From Bettongia penicillata ogilbyi (lineage: Eukaryota; Chordata; Mammalia; Diprotodontia; Potoroidae): DNA of 64,000 nucleotides. The DNA lies in assembly GCA_023548195.1 (NCBI GenBank), contig JAJHZJ010000579.1, forward strand, positions 686,113 to 750,112, written 5' to 3'. Below, in pieces: positions 21,961 to 34,054 of the stretch. The translations under genes were made by a program, and so were the position numbers. Each line of letters starts with the position of its first letter. Within the stretch, counting starts at the first letter, position 1. The notes beneath the pieces were generated by a model, which worked only from the letters and a program-made list of their open reading frames with translations, ran no database searches and had not been told where the DNA came from.

Positions 21961-22466
21961 ATACCTGGAAGGGGCCTACTATGTGTATTACAACTAAAAA
22001 TGGAGAAATACTGTCTTGTGATGATATAACTGAGAAAAAAAAAACCAGGAGGCTTCCCCCAGTCCCTCTCTGGAACTTAGCATAAAATTCCTTTCTGTAC
22101 TAAGACTATGGAAAATATCAACTCCAAAGAAAGCTGTTTCCAAAAGCTATGAGCCATTGAATAAGGTAAAGCAGTTAAAATGAAAACTGATTTCCATTCC
22201 CAACTACAGACAGCCCTAAATAAGCTGGAGCACATTAAGCAAGCCTCAAAACAATTTTTCAGCAGGAATCATTTCAAAGCACATGGTATATTATTGTTTT
22301 TTCTACTCTATATACTGCATATTAGTGATTTACTTCTTTTTCCTTTTCTTTCTGCAAAATCTATAAACATCATAAATTTCTAAATTTAAATGCAGTTGCT
22401 TCTTTTAGAATTCTTTCCTAATTCTAGGAAATTTTTTTCCCTTAATACCTAAAAAATGGAGTAGGA

Positions 22467-22534
22467 AGTAGTAGTAGTAGTAGTAATAGTAGCAGTAGTA
22501 GTAGTGATGATAGCGGCAGTGGTGGTAGTAGTAG
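22467..22534. repeat. (GTA/AGT)n trinucleotide repeat, imperfect
   Basis: About 22 AGT-like triplets, interrupted by AAT, AGC, GAT and GGC steps. Confidence 0.9.
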
Positions 22535-22586
22535 AAAAAGAAAACATCATCATCATGTAAAAATTAGTAATTAGTAATGAAAATAA

Positions 22587-22910
22587 TAATAGCATTTTAA
22601 TAGCATTTATACACAGGTATCCCAAAAGTCTTAGTGTGATTTTAAGCTATTAGTACAACTTAGGCTTAAAATTAAGCTATTTAACCAAGAAGTTCACTAT
22701 TCAAACTGTTAAAACTTAAAATTATACTAAGACTCTTAGGTCATCTTATATAGCACTTTTAAGATTTTCAAATTGGCTTTGTCCCAGTAACCCTGAGTGA
22801 TAGATAATGCAAATATATTATTGTCCCTATTTTACAGAAGAGACTGAGATTCAGAGACATAAAGTAAATACCCCACATTCCTTCTGCTAGAAAGTCAGCC
22901 AGGAAAACCC
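22587..22910 (-). repeat. MIR, minus strand, carrying a MITE
   Basis: The text 'aatagcattta' at 22598-22609 continues as 'tagcacttttaagattttca' after the inserted MITE. It runs on through 'gtccctattttacagaagag' and a reversed MIR head. Confidence 0.7.
22612..22748. mobile_element. Mariner-like MITE with long inverted repeats at a TA site
   Basis: The left arm (about 22614-22652) contains 'aagtcttagtgtgattttaa'. The right arm's reverse complement contains 'gagtcttagtataattttaa', in register. TA dinucleotides border both ends (22610-22611 and 22749-22750). Removing the element restores an uninterrupted MIR 'gcatttatatagcac'. It is 137 bases long, has no coding capacity, and TA duplication points to Tc1/mariner-type mobilisation. 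Confidence 0.8.
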
Positions 22911-23002
22911 TGGGAGGAGAATAAGTGTCTTATATGTGTATTTTCTTGCCCTTGAAAATCCATAGAAAAATGATCAACCGGGTCCAAACGAAGGATGTGC
23001 TG

Positions 23003-23205
23003 GTAAAAGTTTAACAATTGGCTCCCCACCCTCCAAAAAAAATTATACAACACACAATTAACATCAATCTGCATTATTAATACTTTCTTGAGGCTAGACT
23101 ATAAGGTAAACAGTTAGGTCCTGATTTGTAGTTTCTGTGAATTCCAAGCTCCAAATAGTTACAGTGAAAATTTAACAATCAGCCCTCCCCAAGTAGGTTT
23201 GAGTT
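23003..23205. repeat. Unclassified repeat, copy 1 of 2
   Basis: It shares with 58070-58275 the words 'tttaacaattggctcccca', 'aatctgcattattaatac' and 'gtcctgatttgtag', plus a terminal 'aaaatttaacaatcagccct'. The start and end words are direct, not inverted, repeats of each other. I do not recognise the family. Confidence 0.5.
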
Positions 23206-24829
23206 AGATCAACATACTCCTTGTTCAAACTGAAGAAAAGAAAACCACTATGTCTCAGAGACACCATAGCTATGAGGAGTTGCTTCTAAAGTGTTTACCA
23301 GAGGAAATACTTAGTGAATCAGGGCCTGTCCTGAACTGTGGCCACTGTGATAAACACTGTAATGTTTATTTCAGTAGTAAGATAGTCAAGTAAATACATG
23401 TACTGGATTTATTTGAATATCTGCTTACACTACAGGTAATCCAAAGTAGAACTGTACATAAGTTATAACGTGGCTAGAAATTGAAAATGTATAGTACCTG
23501 AAATTCTACTTTCATAATTATTTACTGGGTTTCCTGCTTCAGCATTCCTTTAGTGTTCTCAAATGTAGCCACTGAAATCCCATCCATGGGTTTAATGCTG
23601 TTTCAGATTCTGGTTCCACCCTTACTCATGGAAAATATAAGAATTTGAGTGGTTCAGTATCAAGTTAGTGTAGTCTTGTCGTTGCTAACCTGTCTCTGAC
23701 CTGGCAACCCGAAGAAGATAATACAGTGTAGTACAAAGATTACTGACCTGGGATTCAAGAGGCCTATATTTGATTTTTGTATGTCTCTTGAACAGGATTC
23801 ACATAGTAGGGTCCTTGCTCTTTGCTGTCAGAACTCTCCACTCTGTGCTTTCAGCCTGGGTTTATACATGTTACCTGTTTTCAAACTCCCCTACGTATGC
23901 CTCCTTAGACTTCTATCTATGGTTATTCATAGCTAAGAAACATACAGATCACTTGCCCTATAACCCCAAGCTAGTCTATGTAGTCTTTAGGCCTTGTTGT
24001 CCCTGATCTGGCTCATCAGGTTGCCTACAAACCTAAAGTCTTCTTTTGAGGAGGTGCAATCATATGCTCTCTGGAGCTTTATGCTACTTTTAGATATTCC
24101 CAGATTCACAACAGACCAAAGCCTTTCCAGTAGGTGAATTTGAGTAATTATTTCCAACTTAATATAATCTGGGCACCTTAGTAACAAATTCTTTTTGTTA
24201 AAAAGGTATTTTAAAAAAATAGAAACCACCAACACAACAAAAACATAGAATGGTTATCCTTGAACCAAAAGAGTAAGAAAGAATAAGCATAATTTGTTTG
24301 GGTTTGACAAACCAAAGAACAACTGACGTCAGTTAAATAAAGCAATAATTAGGCTGATAATAGAAACGGCAAGAGAGACACAGCCTACTAATGTGTACGT
24401 CACTGACACTAGTTTGTTAACAGATTCACAGCCGATAGTTTACATTGAGTTTAGTGTGTCACATCTACAAGTGAGGTCTGAGTTAGGAGAGAAACCTTAA
24501 AGCACCTTATACGTTCATCTAAAGCATTTGTCAAACTAAATCTGGCTTTGAAATATGTTTGGACATAAAACATTTTGGCAGATTCCTGAAATTCTATCCT
24601 GAGAATCTGAGAGTTTGGAATCCCCGGTGGGTAAAGCAGAATTGGAAAATTGTGAAGTAAAAGAGAAAAATTAAACATATTTCATGCAAAATGATTGTCA
24701 TGGATATTACATAGATTTGATCCATGAATGAGCTCATGTAATATTTGAGACAAATATCACCATCTTCATTTTTTTTTCTCACAGAATCCCTATTTACATT
24801 GCATATAGCTCCAGGTTTTCATGAATAGA

Positions 24830-25110
24830 TTGTGAATTTTCTGAAATCAATTTTATTGATATCTTTTGTTTTTACATTGCCTATATTTCTCAGCGTATCG
24901 CTCTCCTCTTTCGCTCTCAGAGACTCATCCATTATAACAGAGAAAAAAAAGGGAAGAAAGTTTTCAGGAAAACCAATGCATCAGAAAGAGTCTGACATTA
25001 CAGCTTCATTCCACACCTATAGTACGATGGGTGCAAAAAAACTATGAGGGGAGGTTCCTTCTTAAATCTCTTCTCCCCAGTGCACATATGTAAACACTAC
25101 CAAAGGGTGA
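24830..25110 (-). mobile_element. Old L1 3' UTR fragment, minus strand
   Basis: 'attgatatcttttgttttta', 'ccattataacagagaaaaaa' and 'ccaatgcatcagaaagagtc' correspond in order to 42935-43085. Both look like reversed L1 3' UTR of an older subfamily. An open frame across it is incidental. Confidence 0.55.
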
Positions 25111-25699
25111 AAATCACTATTCCCTCTTAACAACCCACTTGGGAAGTCTCATCAGTCTTAGTCAGGAGTGTTTGGTTTTATTTTGTTTTGTTTTCCTTTT
25201 AGCTTATCCTCACATTTACTACTTTATCGTAAATTGTTATCATTTGACTCCTAGGATTCCAGACTGTGTTCAAGCTAACTGCAATCTATGCAAATGGCCC
25301 TCTTCTCATTTCTACTTTGGTGTTTTGATTTTTTTTAAGTCAACAAAAAACAAAAGGTGAAAGAAAAAAAAACTGTGCTGATTGTATGTGTGAGAGATCA
25401 TCAGCATTCGTATTTATTTTTCATTAGTCGCTCAGCTCTAGGGTATGGATTATGAAGCCTCAGTAGTGAAATCTGCCACTTCTTTGGACTCAGTCTTGGT
25501 TGTTTTAGATTCATATCCTTAGCAAGTCTTTTCCATGTTGAATGGAATGAACCACTGATTCTTCTTTTCTGTGGAAGTTCCTTCCCCATCTTGTTTGCCC
25601 TCAGTCCTTTTTGGTTTACATTATATATACCTGATAATGGATGACATTGACTTTATCAATTATTTATTAAGTGACTAGTTTTTTACTTGAATTTCCCCC

Positions 25700-25860
25700 T
25701 CCTAAACAGCAACATATCATAGTGAATTGAGGAAACCTCAGATTCATGAAGGTCTGAGTCTGAATCCCTTTCCTGACATAGAATGGACGTGTAACCTTGA
25801 GTAGGTCAACTGAATTTCTCTACCCCCAAGAAACTCCCTAAACCTCTAAGCGGCAGAAAA
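25700..25860 (+). repeat. SINE fragment, + strand
   Basis: 'tgagtctgaatccctttcct' and 'gtgtaaccttgagtaggtca' follow the SINE order of B-box then core. It is diverged. Confidence 0.5.
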
Positions 25861-25884
25861 AAAATATCAATCTGCATTGATGAT

Positions 25885-26590
25885 GATAATAATGATAACA
25901 ATAGCAAGTAGCAATAACTAGTGCTTTAAGCCTTACAACCTGTGGAGGTTCAGGGGTGCTGGGACCCTGAAATACCAACTCGCTGGGTCCTGATCAAATG
26001 AATTGGACTCAAGCCTTCTTAAAGCCAAAGAAGAACAGTTTATTAAAGATTCGCCATACTGGGTTGACTCTTAAAGAGCCTAAGCATTTGTAACGCTTGT
26101 GGGCCAGATAGAATTCCAGTTACACCGAGTCTGAGCTGCTTTGAATCTGAGCACCTTCAGGGAGGCCAGATGGATTTATATACAGAAAGTCCATGGGAAA
26201 GATCTACAGGTGGGCTAGTGGTCTGGGAGGCGGGTCTAAGAAGGATCTTGATGGGACTGGGGTGATGTAATCCAGGGTGGAAAACAGCTGGAGGCCATCA
26301 GGTGATATCAGACCGTGGAGGGTTTGGGTGGGAAGCAGGTGGGGCAATCCGTAGGTAACAAATAATGGCCACAGATCTGAATATGAAAGGCCAGGTTAAG
26401 TGGGGATCCAGGAGAATCAAAGAGGTTCCAAGAGTCTACACCCCATCACAACCCACTGTACATATGTTATCTTAGTTGGTCCTCACAAGAACCCTGAGAA
26501 GTAGGTGTTAATATATAGATGAAGAAACGGAAGGGGAAAAATGCCAGGTTTGCCCAGGGTTAAATAGCTAGAAATTTTCCTGATCAGTTC
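25885..26590 (-). repeat. MIR, minus strand, split by a solo LTR
   Basis: The left piece ends 'gctttaagccttacaacc' at 25940. The right piece resumes 'cactgtacatatgttatctt' at 26454 and runs through 'cctgagaagtaggtgttaat' and a reversed core. Without the LTR the two give a continuous MIR. Confidence 0.75.
25941..26448 (-). mobile_element. Solo LTR (ERV), minus orientation, 5-bp target duplication
   Basis: The 508-base element begins TG and ends CA on the + strand, flanked by caacc at 25936-25940 and 26449-26453. On the minus strand it has a TATATAAATCC box (about 26172-26184), then AATAAA (26044-26039), and a short U5 ending CCTCCACA. That gives U3, R and U5 in minus orientation. No gag, pol or env sequence adjoins it, so internal recombination has left only the LTR. 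The single CA/CAACC junction base is ambiguous, so the duplication could be read as 5 or 6 bases. Confidence 0.82.
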
Positions 26591-26914
26591 TCCATACAAA
26601 TGAAATTATAGGCCCTTGATTACCATCTTCTAGTTGTATCTGGTCATCTTAGTTCACCATAAGCAAAATTACAGGAGAATTCCCTCAGTTGTCCTCTTCT
26701 TATTTTCCTTGAACAGATGATTAAAATCCTGTTACTATAGGTTTAGGGAATAGAACTGTGATTTTATTGGTATAGGGAATTCCTTCTATCAATACAGATC
26801 AGAACTTTGTTCACAACTTTATAATCTAAGAGAGCTGCCTCCATCACTGAGAAGTTTAAACGATTTGTCCGGTGTCTCACCATCAGTATGTGTCAGAGGC
26901 AAGACTTGAACTTA

Positions 26915-27830
26915 TCATAAATTAATCACTCAAGAAATATTTTAAGGGCTTATTATGTGCCAGGAATTGCCCTCAGTGGTAAGCATATGAAAACAAAAGT
27001 CTTCACTTTAAATTGCTTACATTCTAAGAAAGAAGATAACATATTTATATATAAAACTATATAAAACAGGTGTGCATGTATGTGTGTGTGTGTGTGTGTA
27101 CGGAAGATTCATGCAGAATATATGCAAGATAATATTAGAAGGAAGGCTTTGGTAGCTGAGGGGACCAGGAAAGACAGAAGGTGGCACATAGGCTATGTCT
27201 TGAAGGAAGAATGAAATTTCCCAGAAGTGGAGGAGGGGAAGGGGATCATTCTAAGCATTACTAACAACCAGAGCCATGGCCAGGAGATGCTTGTGTGAGG
27301 AAGACTAGAGAGTTCATGGAGAAGAATTATGCATTACAACTAGAAAAGCAGCAAGGGGACAGATTGAGAAGAAGTTTAAATGCCAAAGGAGTTGATATTT
27401 GGTTGAAAGATAGTAAGGGAAAATGGCATTTGGGGAGTAGGGAGTGGCAAGGTCAGATCTATACTTTGGAAAAATCTATGGCAGATATATTGGAGTGGTT
27501 AGAAACTTGGGTAGGGAGACCAGTGAGAAGCTATTGCAGTAATTTAGATGAGAGGTGATAAAGGCTTGAACTAAGGTGGTGACTGTGTGAGTGGAGAGAA
27601 GGAGACGTGTATGAGACATGTAGCGGGGACAGAAATGCAAGATTTGGCAATGACCAAGTTAGGCCAAGTGGGAACTGAGAGTAACACCAACATTGCAAAA
27701 CTAAAGCCAATGACTGGAAGGATGGTGATCCTCTTGACAGGAATAAGGGTATTCATAAGAAGGTTGGGGAAATGAGGATAATGTTTTGTATTTTATTGAT
27801 TCTGTACTGTTTCTAGAACATTCATTTTGA
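26915..27830 (-). repeat. Long L2 3' region, minus strand
   Basis: 'aagggcttattatgtgccag' and 'gctatgtcttgaaggaagaa' come first. 'ttgatatttggttgaaag', 'gtagggagaccagtgagaag', 'gaggtgataaaggcttgaac' and 'actggaaggatggtgatcct' follow in the order seen in reversed L2. Short open frames within are incidental. A (TG)n run lies at 27080-27100. Confidence 0.68.
27080..27100. repeat. (TG)n microsatellite
   Basis: About nine TG units inside the L2 relic. Confidence 0.9.
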
Positions 27831-28261
27831 AATGTCTAATAAACAGTGATGGAATTCAGGAGTGACTAGGGGCTGGATATTGAGAGAAATGATTATTAAT
27901 AACCAATTACTAATATGGGGTTGAGGGTATCCAGGATTTTTTCCCTTCCTATTTCTTCATTTAAGGGCTAGGTTAAGACAGTCTCTAAAGGACAGGACTG
28001 ATGATGAGATTGGGTTAACATTCTGTTCAATCTTGAGTGGGACTCCACCCAACTAGAAAACTTTATTTCTGATTGAAGGGTAAAGAGAATCTGATGTATA
28101 TAAATTCCACTAAGTGGTTCAACTAAGTGGTATAGGTGGAGATGGATCCCTTTGTCTAGATTGCCCAAGGCAGGTGTGGTCTGGGTGGAAATTGATTTAT
28201 TTTCCCAAGAGTCAAGTTCCCCCAGCCCCTCATTAGAATTAAGCCTACCCCCATTTAAAGT

Positions 28262-30159
28262 TACTGCAAGATACTATGAAATATTTGGGAAACTACCTGC
28301 CTAAACAAACCCAGGAACTATATGAACACAATTACAAAACGCTTTTCACAGAAATAAAGTTAGATTTAATTAATTGGAAAAATATCAGTTACTTGTGGGT
28401 AAGCCAAGCTAATATAATAAAAATGACAGTTCTACCTAAATTAATTTATTTATTCGGTGCTATACCAATCAAACTATCAGAAAAGTATTTTCTAGAGCTA
28501 GAAAAAACAGTATCAAAATTCATCTGGAAGAACAAAAGGTCCAGAATATCAAGGAAATTTATGAAAAGAAATGCTAGGGAAGGTAGCCTAGCCATACCGG
28601 ATCTTAAATTGTATTATAAAGTCACCATCATCAAAACCACTTGGTACTGACTAAGAAGTAGAGGGGTGGAATAGGTCAGGTGCACAAGACACAGTAGTCA
28701 ATGACTATAGCAGTCTACTGTTTGATAAACCTGACCCCAGCTTCTGGGATAAGAAGTCACTATTTGACAAAAACTGCTGGGAAAACTGAAAAATAGTGTG
28801 GCGAAACTGGGCATAGACCAAAGTCTAACACCATATACCAGAATAAAGTCCAAATGGGTACATGATTGAGGCATAATGGCTGATGGTATAAATAAACTAG
28901 GGGGGCAAGGAATAGTTTATTTGTCAGATTTGTGGAGAATGGAGGAATTTTTGACCAAACAAGAGATAGAGAACATTATGAAGTGCAAAATGGACAATTT
29001 TGATTACATTAAATTGAAAAGTTTTTGCACAAACTCAACAGAACCAAGATTAGGAGGGAAGCAGAAAATTGGGAATAAATTTTTGCAACTAGTGTCTGTG
29101 ATAAAGGCCTCATTTCTAAAATATATAGAGACTTGAGACAAATGCACAAGAATACAAGTCATTCCCCAGTTGAGAAATGGTCAAAGGATATGAACAGGCA
29201 GTTTTCAGAGGAAGAAATTAAAGCTATCTATAGTCATATGAAAAAAAATCTTTAAATCACTATTGATTAGGGAGATGCAAATCAAAACAACTCTGAGGTA
29301 TCACATCACACCTATCAGATTGGCTAACGTGACAAAAGAGGAAGATGATAAATGTTGGAGAAGATGTGGGAGAGTTGGAACACTAATTCATTGTTGGTGG
29401 AGCTGTGAGCTGATCCAACCATTCTGGAGAGCAATTTGGAACTATGCCTAGAGGTCTATAAAAATATGCATACCCTTTGACCCAGCAATACCACTGCTAG
29501 GGCTGTATTACAAACAGATCATAAAAATGGGGAAAGGACCCACATGTACAAAAATATTTATAGCAGCTCTCTTTGTGGTGAACAAGAACTGGAAATTAAG
29601 GGAATGCCCATCAACTGGGAAATGGCTGAACATATGAATGTAATGGAATACTACTGTGCTATAAGAAATGATAAACAAGAATATTTCAGAAAAATCTGGA
29701 AAGATTTATATAAAGTGATGCTGAGTGAAATGAACAGCATCTGGAGAACATTATACACAGTAACAGTCACAGTGTGTGAGGACAGTTTCTAATAGACAGT
29801 GCTTCACAGCAACATAAGGACCTAAACCATTTCCAAAGGATTCATGATGCAAAATGCCATCCACATCCAGAGAAAGAATTGTGGAGTCAGAATGCAGAAT
29901 GAAGCAGACTCTTTTCTCCTTTGTTATATTTTGCATTTCTTATAGTTCTTCCATTCATTTTAATTCTTCTATGCAACATGAGTAACATGAAAATGTGTTT
30001 AATAGGAATGTATGTGTAGAACTCATATAAGATTGCATGTCATCTTGGGGAGGGAAAGAAAAAGGAGGAGAAGAAAATTTGGAATTTCTGGAAATGATTG
30101 TTGAAAACTGAAAATTAATAAATTTGATAAAAAAGGTGAAATAGGTTAAAAAAAGAATG
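28262..30159 (+). mobile_element. 5'-truncated L1, + strand, with ORF2 3' part and 3' UTR
   Basis: This is the longest ORF2 fragment in the window. It starts inside ORF2 at the segment reading YEIFGKLPA in one frame, downstream of the catalytic FADD region. It runs through the C-terminal domain to the UTR, and ends in an A-rich stretch around 30110-30159. No clear target duplication was found, because both ends lie in AT-rich sequence. It is nested in the LTR at 27881-30353. Confidence 0.88.
28276..29792 (+). pseudogene. L1 ORF2p C-terminal relic
   Basis: Three broken frames are visible. 28276-28650 carries the thumb region (INWKNISYLWVSQANIIKM, then LPKLIYLFGAIPIKL and WKNKRSRISR). 28876-29136 carries NKLGGQGIVYLSDLWRMEEF and DYIKLKSFCTN. 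29263-29792 carries the cysteine-rich end, CWRRCGRVGTLIHCWWSCEL and MEYYCAIRNDKQ. Stops near 28650, 28790 and 28868, with frameshifts near 29040 and 29450, leave no functional protein. Confidence 0.85.
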
Positions 30160-30689
30160 TCTACCTCTTATTATAATATTCATTCCCAGTAACTGTTAAC
30201 CAATCAGAATTTATTTCCACCCATTGGGAACACCAACTCTCCAAGGGTATTGAAGGTCACTGACTTCAATTTATTGATTTGCTAGCCATAATTAATAAAT
30301 CAATTATTAATTACCCCCAAATGATATATCTCTTGGATATTTCATTCATCACAATATAGAGATCTGCAATTCTTGTGCAGAAAGACACAAATTGGGGAGT
30401 AGAAAAAGCCTTCAGAAGCCTTCTCACCTACCCCTCTTATTTTACAAATGCTTCAGATGATTATGTCTGTATCCAGATATAAATGTTTCCTACTTCATCT
30501 GAGGCCATTTCTCAAATATCTATAAATGTTCTCAGTTCTTAATCATACACCTTTCTTCTTCCCAGGGTGAAACAACTTGGTGGACTCTCTACCACCCTAC
30601 CCTAGTTGTGTTTCCTGTCTCTGCCCAGGGTGAGAGACTCAGCCACTTAGAAGTGGATTTCTAAGCCCTGGACTTGAATCACTGCTTTA

Positions 30690-31125
30690 CCTTTAACAAA
30701 AACAATGCAATAAAAACTGTATTGGATAAAGGCAAATCTTTACACCTTTGACAAATCCCTACACCTCTTTGAACCTCAAGTTCCTTATCTATAAGGCTGC
30801 TAGGTGGTTAGAGTGACAAGCCTGGAGTCAGGAAGACTCATCTTCCTGAGTTCAAATCTAGCCTTAGTCATTAACTAGCTGTGTGAACCTAGGCAAGTCA
30901 CTTAGCCCTGTTTGTCTCAGTTTCTGCATCTGTAAAATGGGCTTGAAAAGGAAATGGCAAACACTCCAGTACCTCTGCCAAAAAAGCTGAAATGGAGTCA
31001 TGAACAGTCAGACAAAACTGTAAAATCACTCAACTAAAACAATTAGCCAGAGAAAGTAATACTCATGCTTTATGCCTCATAAGGTTGCTGTGAAAAGTCA
31101 AATGAAATAATTCTTATAATTACAT
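30690..31125 (+). repeat. MIR/THER SINE, + strand, split by a younger SINE
   Basis: Left text 'cctctttgaacctcaagttc' with cttatctataa, and right text 'cataaggttgctgtgaaaag' with caaatgaaataatt, are consecutive parts of one element around the SINE at 30793-31042. Confidence 0.6.
30793..31042 (+). repeat. Full-length tRNA-headed marsupial SINE
   Basis: Head 'ggctgctaggtggttagagt', B box 'gagttcaaatctagccttag', core 'agtttctgcatctgtaaaat', 'atggcaaacactccagtacc' and tail 'aatcactcaactaaaac' occur in order. Confidence 0.88.
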
Positions 31126-31284
31126 AAAATATATATATTTATTATCTAATAATAACTGTTATAAAGTCCTTTATAAACCTTAAACTACCATATATACTAT
31201 ATACATGCCAGCATTTGTCCTGTTGGCTACCAGTCTTTTTGTGGGACAAACTGCTATCTTTTATGACCAGAGATAGCATGATAA

Positions 31285-31455
31285 CAGTGGAAAGGGCATT
31301 GAACTTGGAACCCAAATATAGGTTGAAATATACTACCTGTGTGACCTTAAAAAAAGTCATTTAACTTTTCCGGGGCTCAGTTTCCTCATCAGCAAAATGA
31401 GGTCATTGAGCTGGATGAATTCTAAGGTTCCTCCTAGCTTTATGATCCTATATAT
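31285..31455 (+). repeat. MIR/THER SINE fragment, + strand
   Basis: 'ctgtgtgaccttaaaaaaag' and 'cagtttcctcatcagcaaaa', then a 'ctaaggttcctcctagcttt' tail. Confidence 0.65.
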
Positions 31456-31615
31456 AGTTTATGATCCTATATACATATATATAGATATATATACACACAC
31501 ATATATATATAGCTTTATGATCTTGTATGTGTACATACGTATATATATATATATGTGTAAGTGTGTATATATACATACATACACATACATATATATATTT
31601 ATATATAACCCTGTA
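31455..31615. repeat. TA/CA-rich simple sequence
   Basis: Alternating TATA, CACA and TACATA runs. Open frames here on both strands are translations of simple sequence. Confidence 0.9.
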
Positions 31616-31684
31616 TATAAATCTATATTTGGGGGAGCATGATTTATTTTAAACAAACATTAGCATAACAAGTTTAATTCCTTA

Positions 31685-31835
31685 GTCTCCAGCCTTGCTA
31701 GAAATAATTACCTGTATGACCTTGGGCAAATTCTATGGGTCTTGATTTCTCAATAAGTAAAATTAAAGGGTTGGGCTAGATTACTTCTGAGGACCCTTCC
31801 TTTTCTTAAGCTGTGATCCTATACCTCTTCCATCT
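31685..31835 (+). repeat. MIR/THER SINE fragment, + strand
   Basis: 'ctgtatgaccttgggcaaat' and 'aagggttgggctagattact' match the same family as 31285-31455, ending in 'aagctgtgatcctata'. Confidence 0.6.
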
Positions 31836-32564
31836 TCAATGATTTGAGAGTAAGTATATTTTCACTATTTCAACAAAATATTCAGGCTATTGAGGAACAT
31901 TTTTATTTTTCAAATGGATATTTTAATGCCATAAAAAATACAGTCTTTATGAACACTTTGTTGAAATCCACAGCCTCTCATTAATCTCATCCTAGCTTTC
32001 TCTTTACTCTAACTGCTATCCATTTTCACTGAAGCTCATGTAAATGCCCTCTTCCTATTTTGCATATGCATGTTGATTTCTATGAGTGTTGTTTTGATCT
32101 CAAATTGAATGATTATTTTTTTAAGAAAAGAAAATAGCAATGTGTTATGAAGGTCTTCCATCAAAGACAAAAGGACATTTGTTGCTGCGCATGCCCTGTT
32201 ATTATACTCTAATGGACAAAAATGTTCTTTTCCTGCCTAGTTTATTTTTGTTAGAAGTTCTATCAATCTACAAAGAGAAGTGTATATAAAAATACATGTT
32301 AGGATGTACAGTATTATACAGTTATGTATAATGTGTTTATGTTTGCGTTTATATGTGAAATGTGTTTATATGTTTGTGTGATGTTAGCATACATACTAGG
32401 TTGTGTGATATATGGTAGCGGTCTCTATACTTTCCTGATCATGCACTTCTATCAGGGAAGAATTTTTGAGCCTACATGCACTTATGTGTTTATTTATAAA
32501 TTATATATAATGTTACTGTGTTAATAATTATGCATATCATAACATTTATACAATAGAAATTTAA

Positions 32565-33000
32565 AAGGATGCTGTAAAGATGATCCTAGGGTCAGTATGG
32601 AACCACTGGAGTTTACTGAGTCACTTGGTCATATATGTGCTTTAAGAAAATCACTTCTTAAATTGTAACTGTGTAAAGAATAAATTAGAGGAAGGGAAGG
32701 TGACACAGTAAGATCAATTAGGATCTTATTTCAATAATCCAGGAGAAAGCAGATGACATTCTGAACTGTGGTAGTAGCTGTCTGAGTAGCAATAAAATGC
32801 AAGGGATTCTGTGAAGGCAGAAATGACAAGATTTAGCAAATGATTGGATATGAAATGAGAGAAAGTGAACATGATTTTGAGATAGAGACCAGGGGTTACT
32901 AGAAGGACAGTGGTGCCAAGTTCAGTAGCAGGAAACTCAGAAGAGAGGCAATGTGAAAATATCTTTAATATGGATGGCAATTCATTCATGCCTGTGTGAC
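32565..33000 (-). repeat. L2 3' region, minus strand
   Basis: 'ccactggagtttactgagtc', 'ttaagaaaatcacttcttaa', 'tttcaataatccaggagaaa', 'aaatgacaagatttagcaaa' and 'actagaaggacagtggtgcc' occur in the same order as in the copy at 26915-27830. Confidence 0.62.
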
Positions 33001-34054
33001 TCACTCTTTTCCACCTAAAATGAAAAGTGGGGTGCAAAGAATGAGGTAACTGCTATGGTACCCAGTAATCTGCAGGTCAGGGCTGCGTATGGGCAGGTGG
33101 GGAGGAGGGGGGATGGGAGAGATGTCCCCAGTGAGGGTTTCACAGCAGCTATAGTCAGTACCCAGGTAGCAATTAGGTTGTAACTTCGTGGGAAGCTGAC
33201 AATGGGCACATAACATGGTGAGGCTGGCAAAAGGAAAAGAAAGAATGGAGTGTTGGCAGATAAAAAGGAGGTGTGATTGTTTTGGAGATAAGCCCCACCC
33301 TCCAAACAATTGATCTGCATTCCCCTGGGAGTCATGACTTGGCTACCACTTTGCAGACCACTGGTATGGGAGGTGTCCCTGGTGTAGAGTCCCGGTTTTA
33401 GAGTTAGGAAGAATGCTTTCAATTATTTTATCTACTGCTTAATTATTTTGTAGCCACAAGCAAATTACTTACGTACTGTGTATCTCCTCAATCAACTCCC
33501 TGGGACTTGTCTACTGGGCAAGAGAAAAATCTAGGTTGCTTTGCTGATGACAGGCTCTCATTCTCAGATTTATCCACATTGATAAAATCACAGATATTTC
33601 TCCTGTATATTTTATGCATTTTTGTGAATATGTATACATACAAATATGTACATATGCAGTTATATAATAGAGCACCATTACAAGGCTCATTATTTGATTA
33701 TATAATTATTATTGTGCAATTATTGTTAATACTGATTATATAATATTAATTTTTATATTATTTGGATAGTTAAAAGTATGAGAGACTACTTCATGTCTAA
33801 GGGCTTTGGTACCAACTTTTTCTGCATCTGTGCCCTCTAAGACATATTATACCTAGTAACATAGTTGAGTCTACAGAAGGGATTTGTCCTTCCAACACGA
33901 ATATTATATAATGAGGTTGTACAACATTTATAATTATATATAAATTTTTAAGAATTGAAGGAAAATATATGACTCCATAATGAAATTTAGCCCTTGAGAC
34001 TGACAAAATGTAGCATGTGACTTTATTGATGCTACTACTTCCATAAATGAATTG

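Larger units (their letters stand above)
27881..30353 (+). mobile_element. Solo LTR, family A copy 2, interrupted by an L1
   Basis: The LTR starts TGAGAGAAA at 27881 and ends TCATCACA at 30353. The 4-base repeat atat flanks it at 27877-27880 and 30354-30357. It carries AATAAA at 30294-30299, 55 bases before the end, close to the spacing in copy 1. Left (27881 to about 28261) and right (about 30160-30353) parts are separated by an L1. Without the L1 it is about 0.57 kb. Confidence 0.65.

Noticed and set aside
22464..22535. Spaced short repeats resembling an array
   Set aside because: Trinucleotide microsatellite. No unique spacers of equal length, and the host is a mammal, so CRISPR is not expected.
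27295..27558. 87-codon open frame
   Set aside because: It lies within a minus-strand L2 3' region whose words recur in non-coding form elsewhere in the window.
33001..33422. Overlapping minus-strand open frames of 102 and 135 codons
   Set aside because: They lie in different frames over the same low-complexity, proline/serine-rich translation. No homology was recognised.
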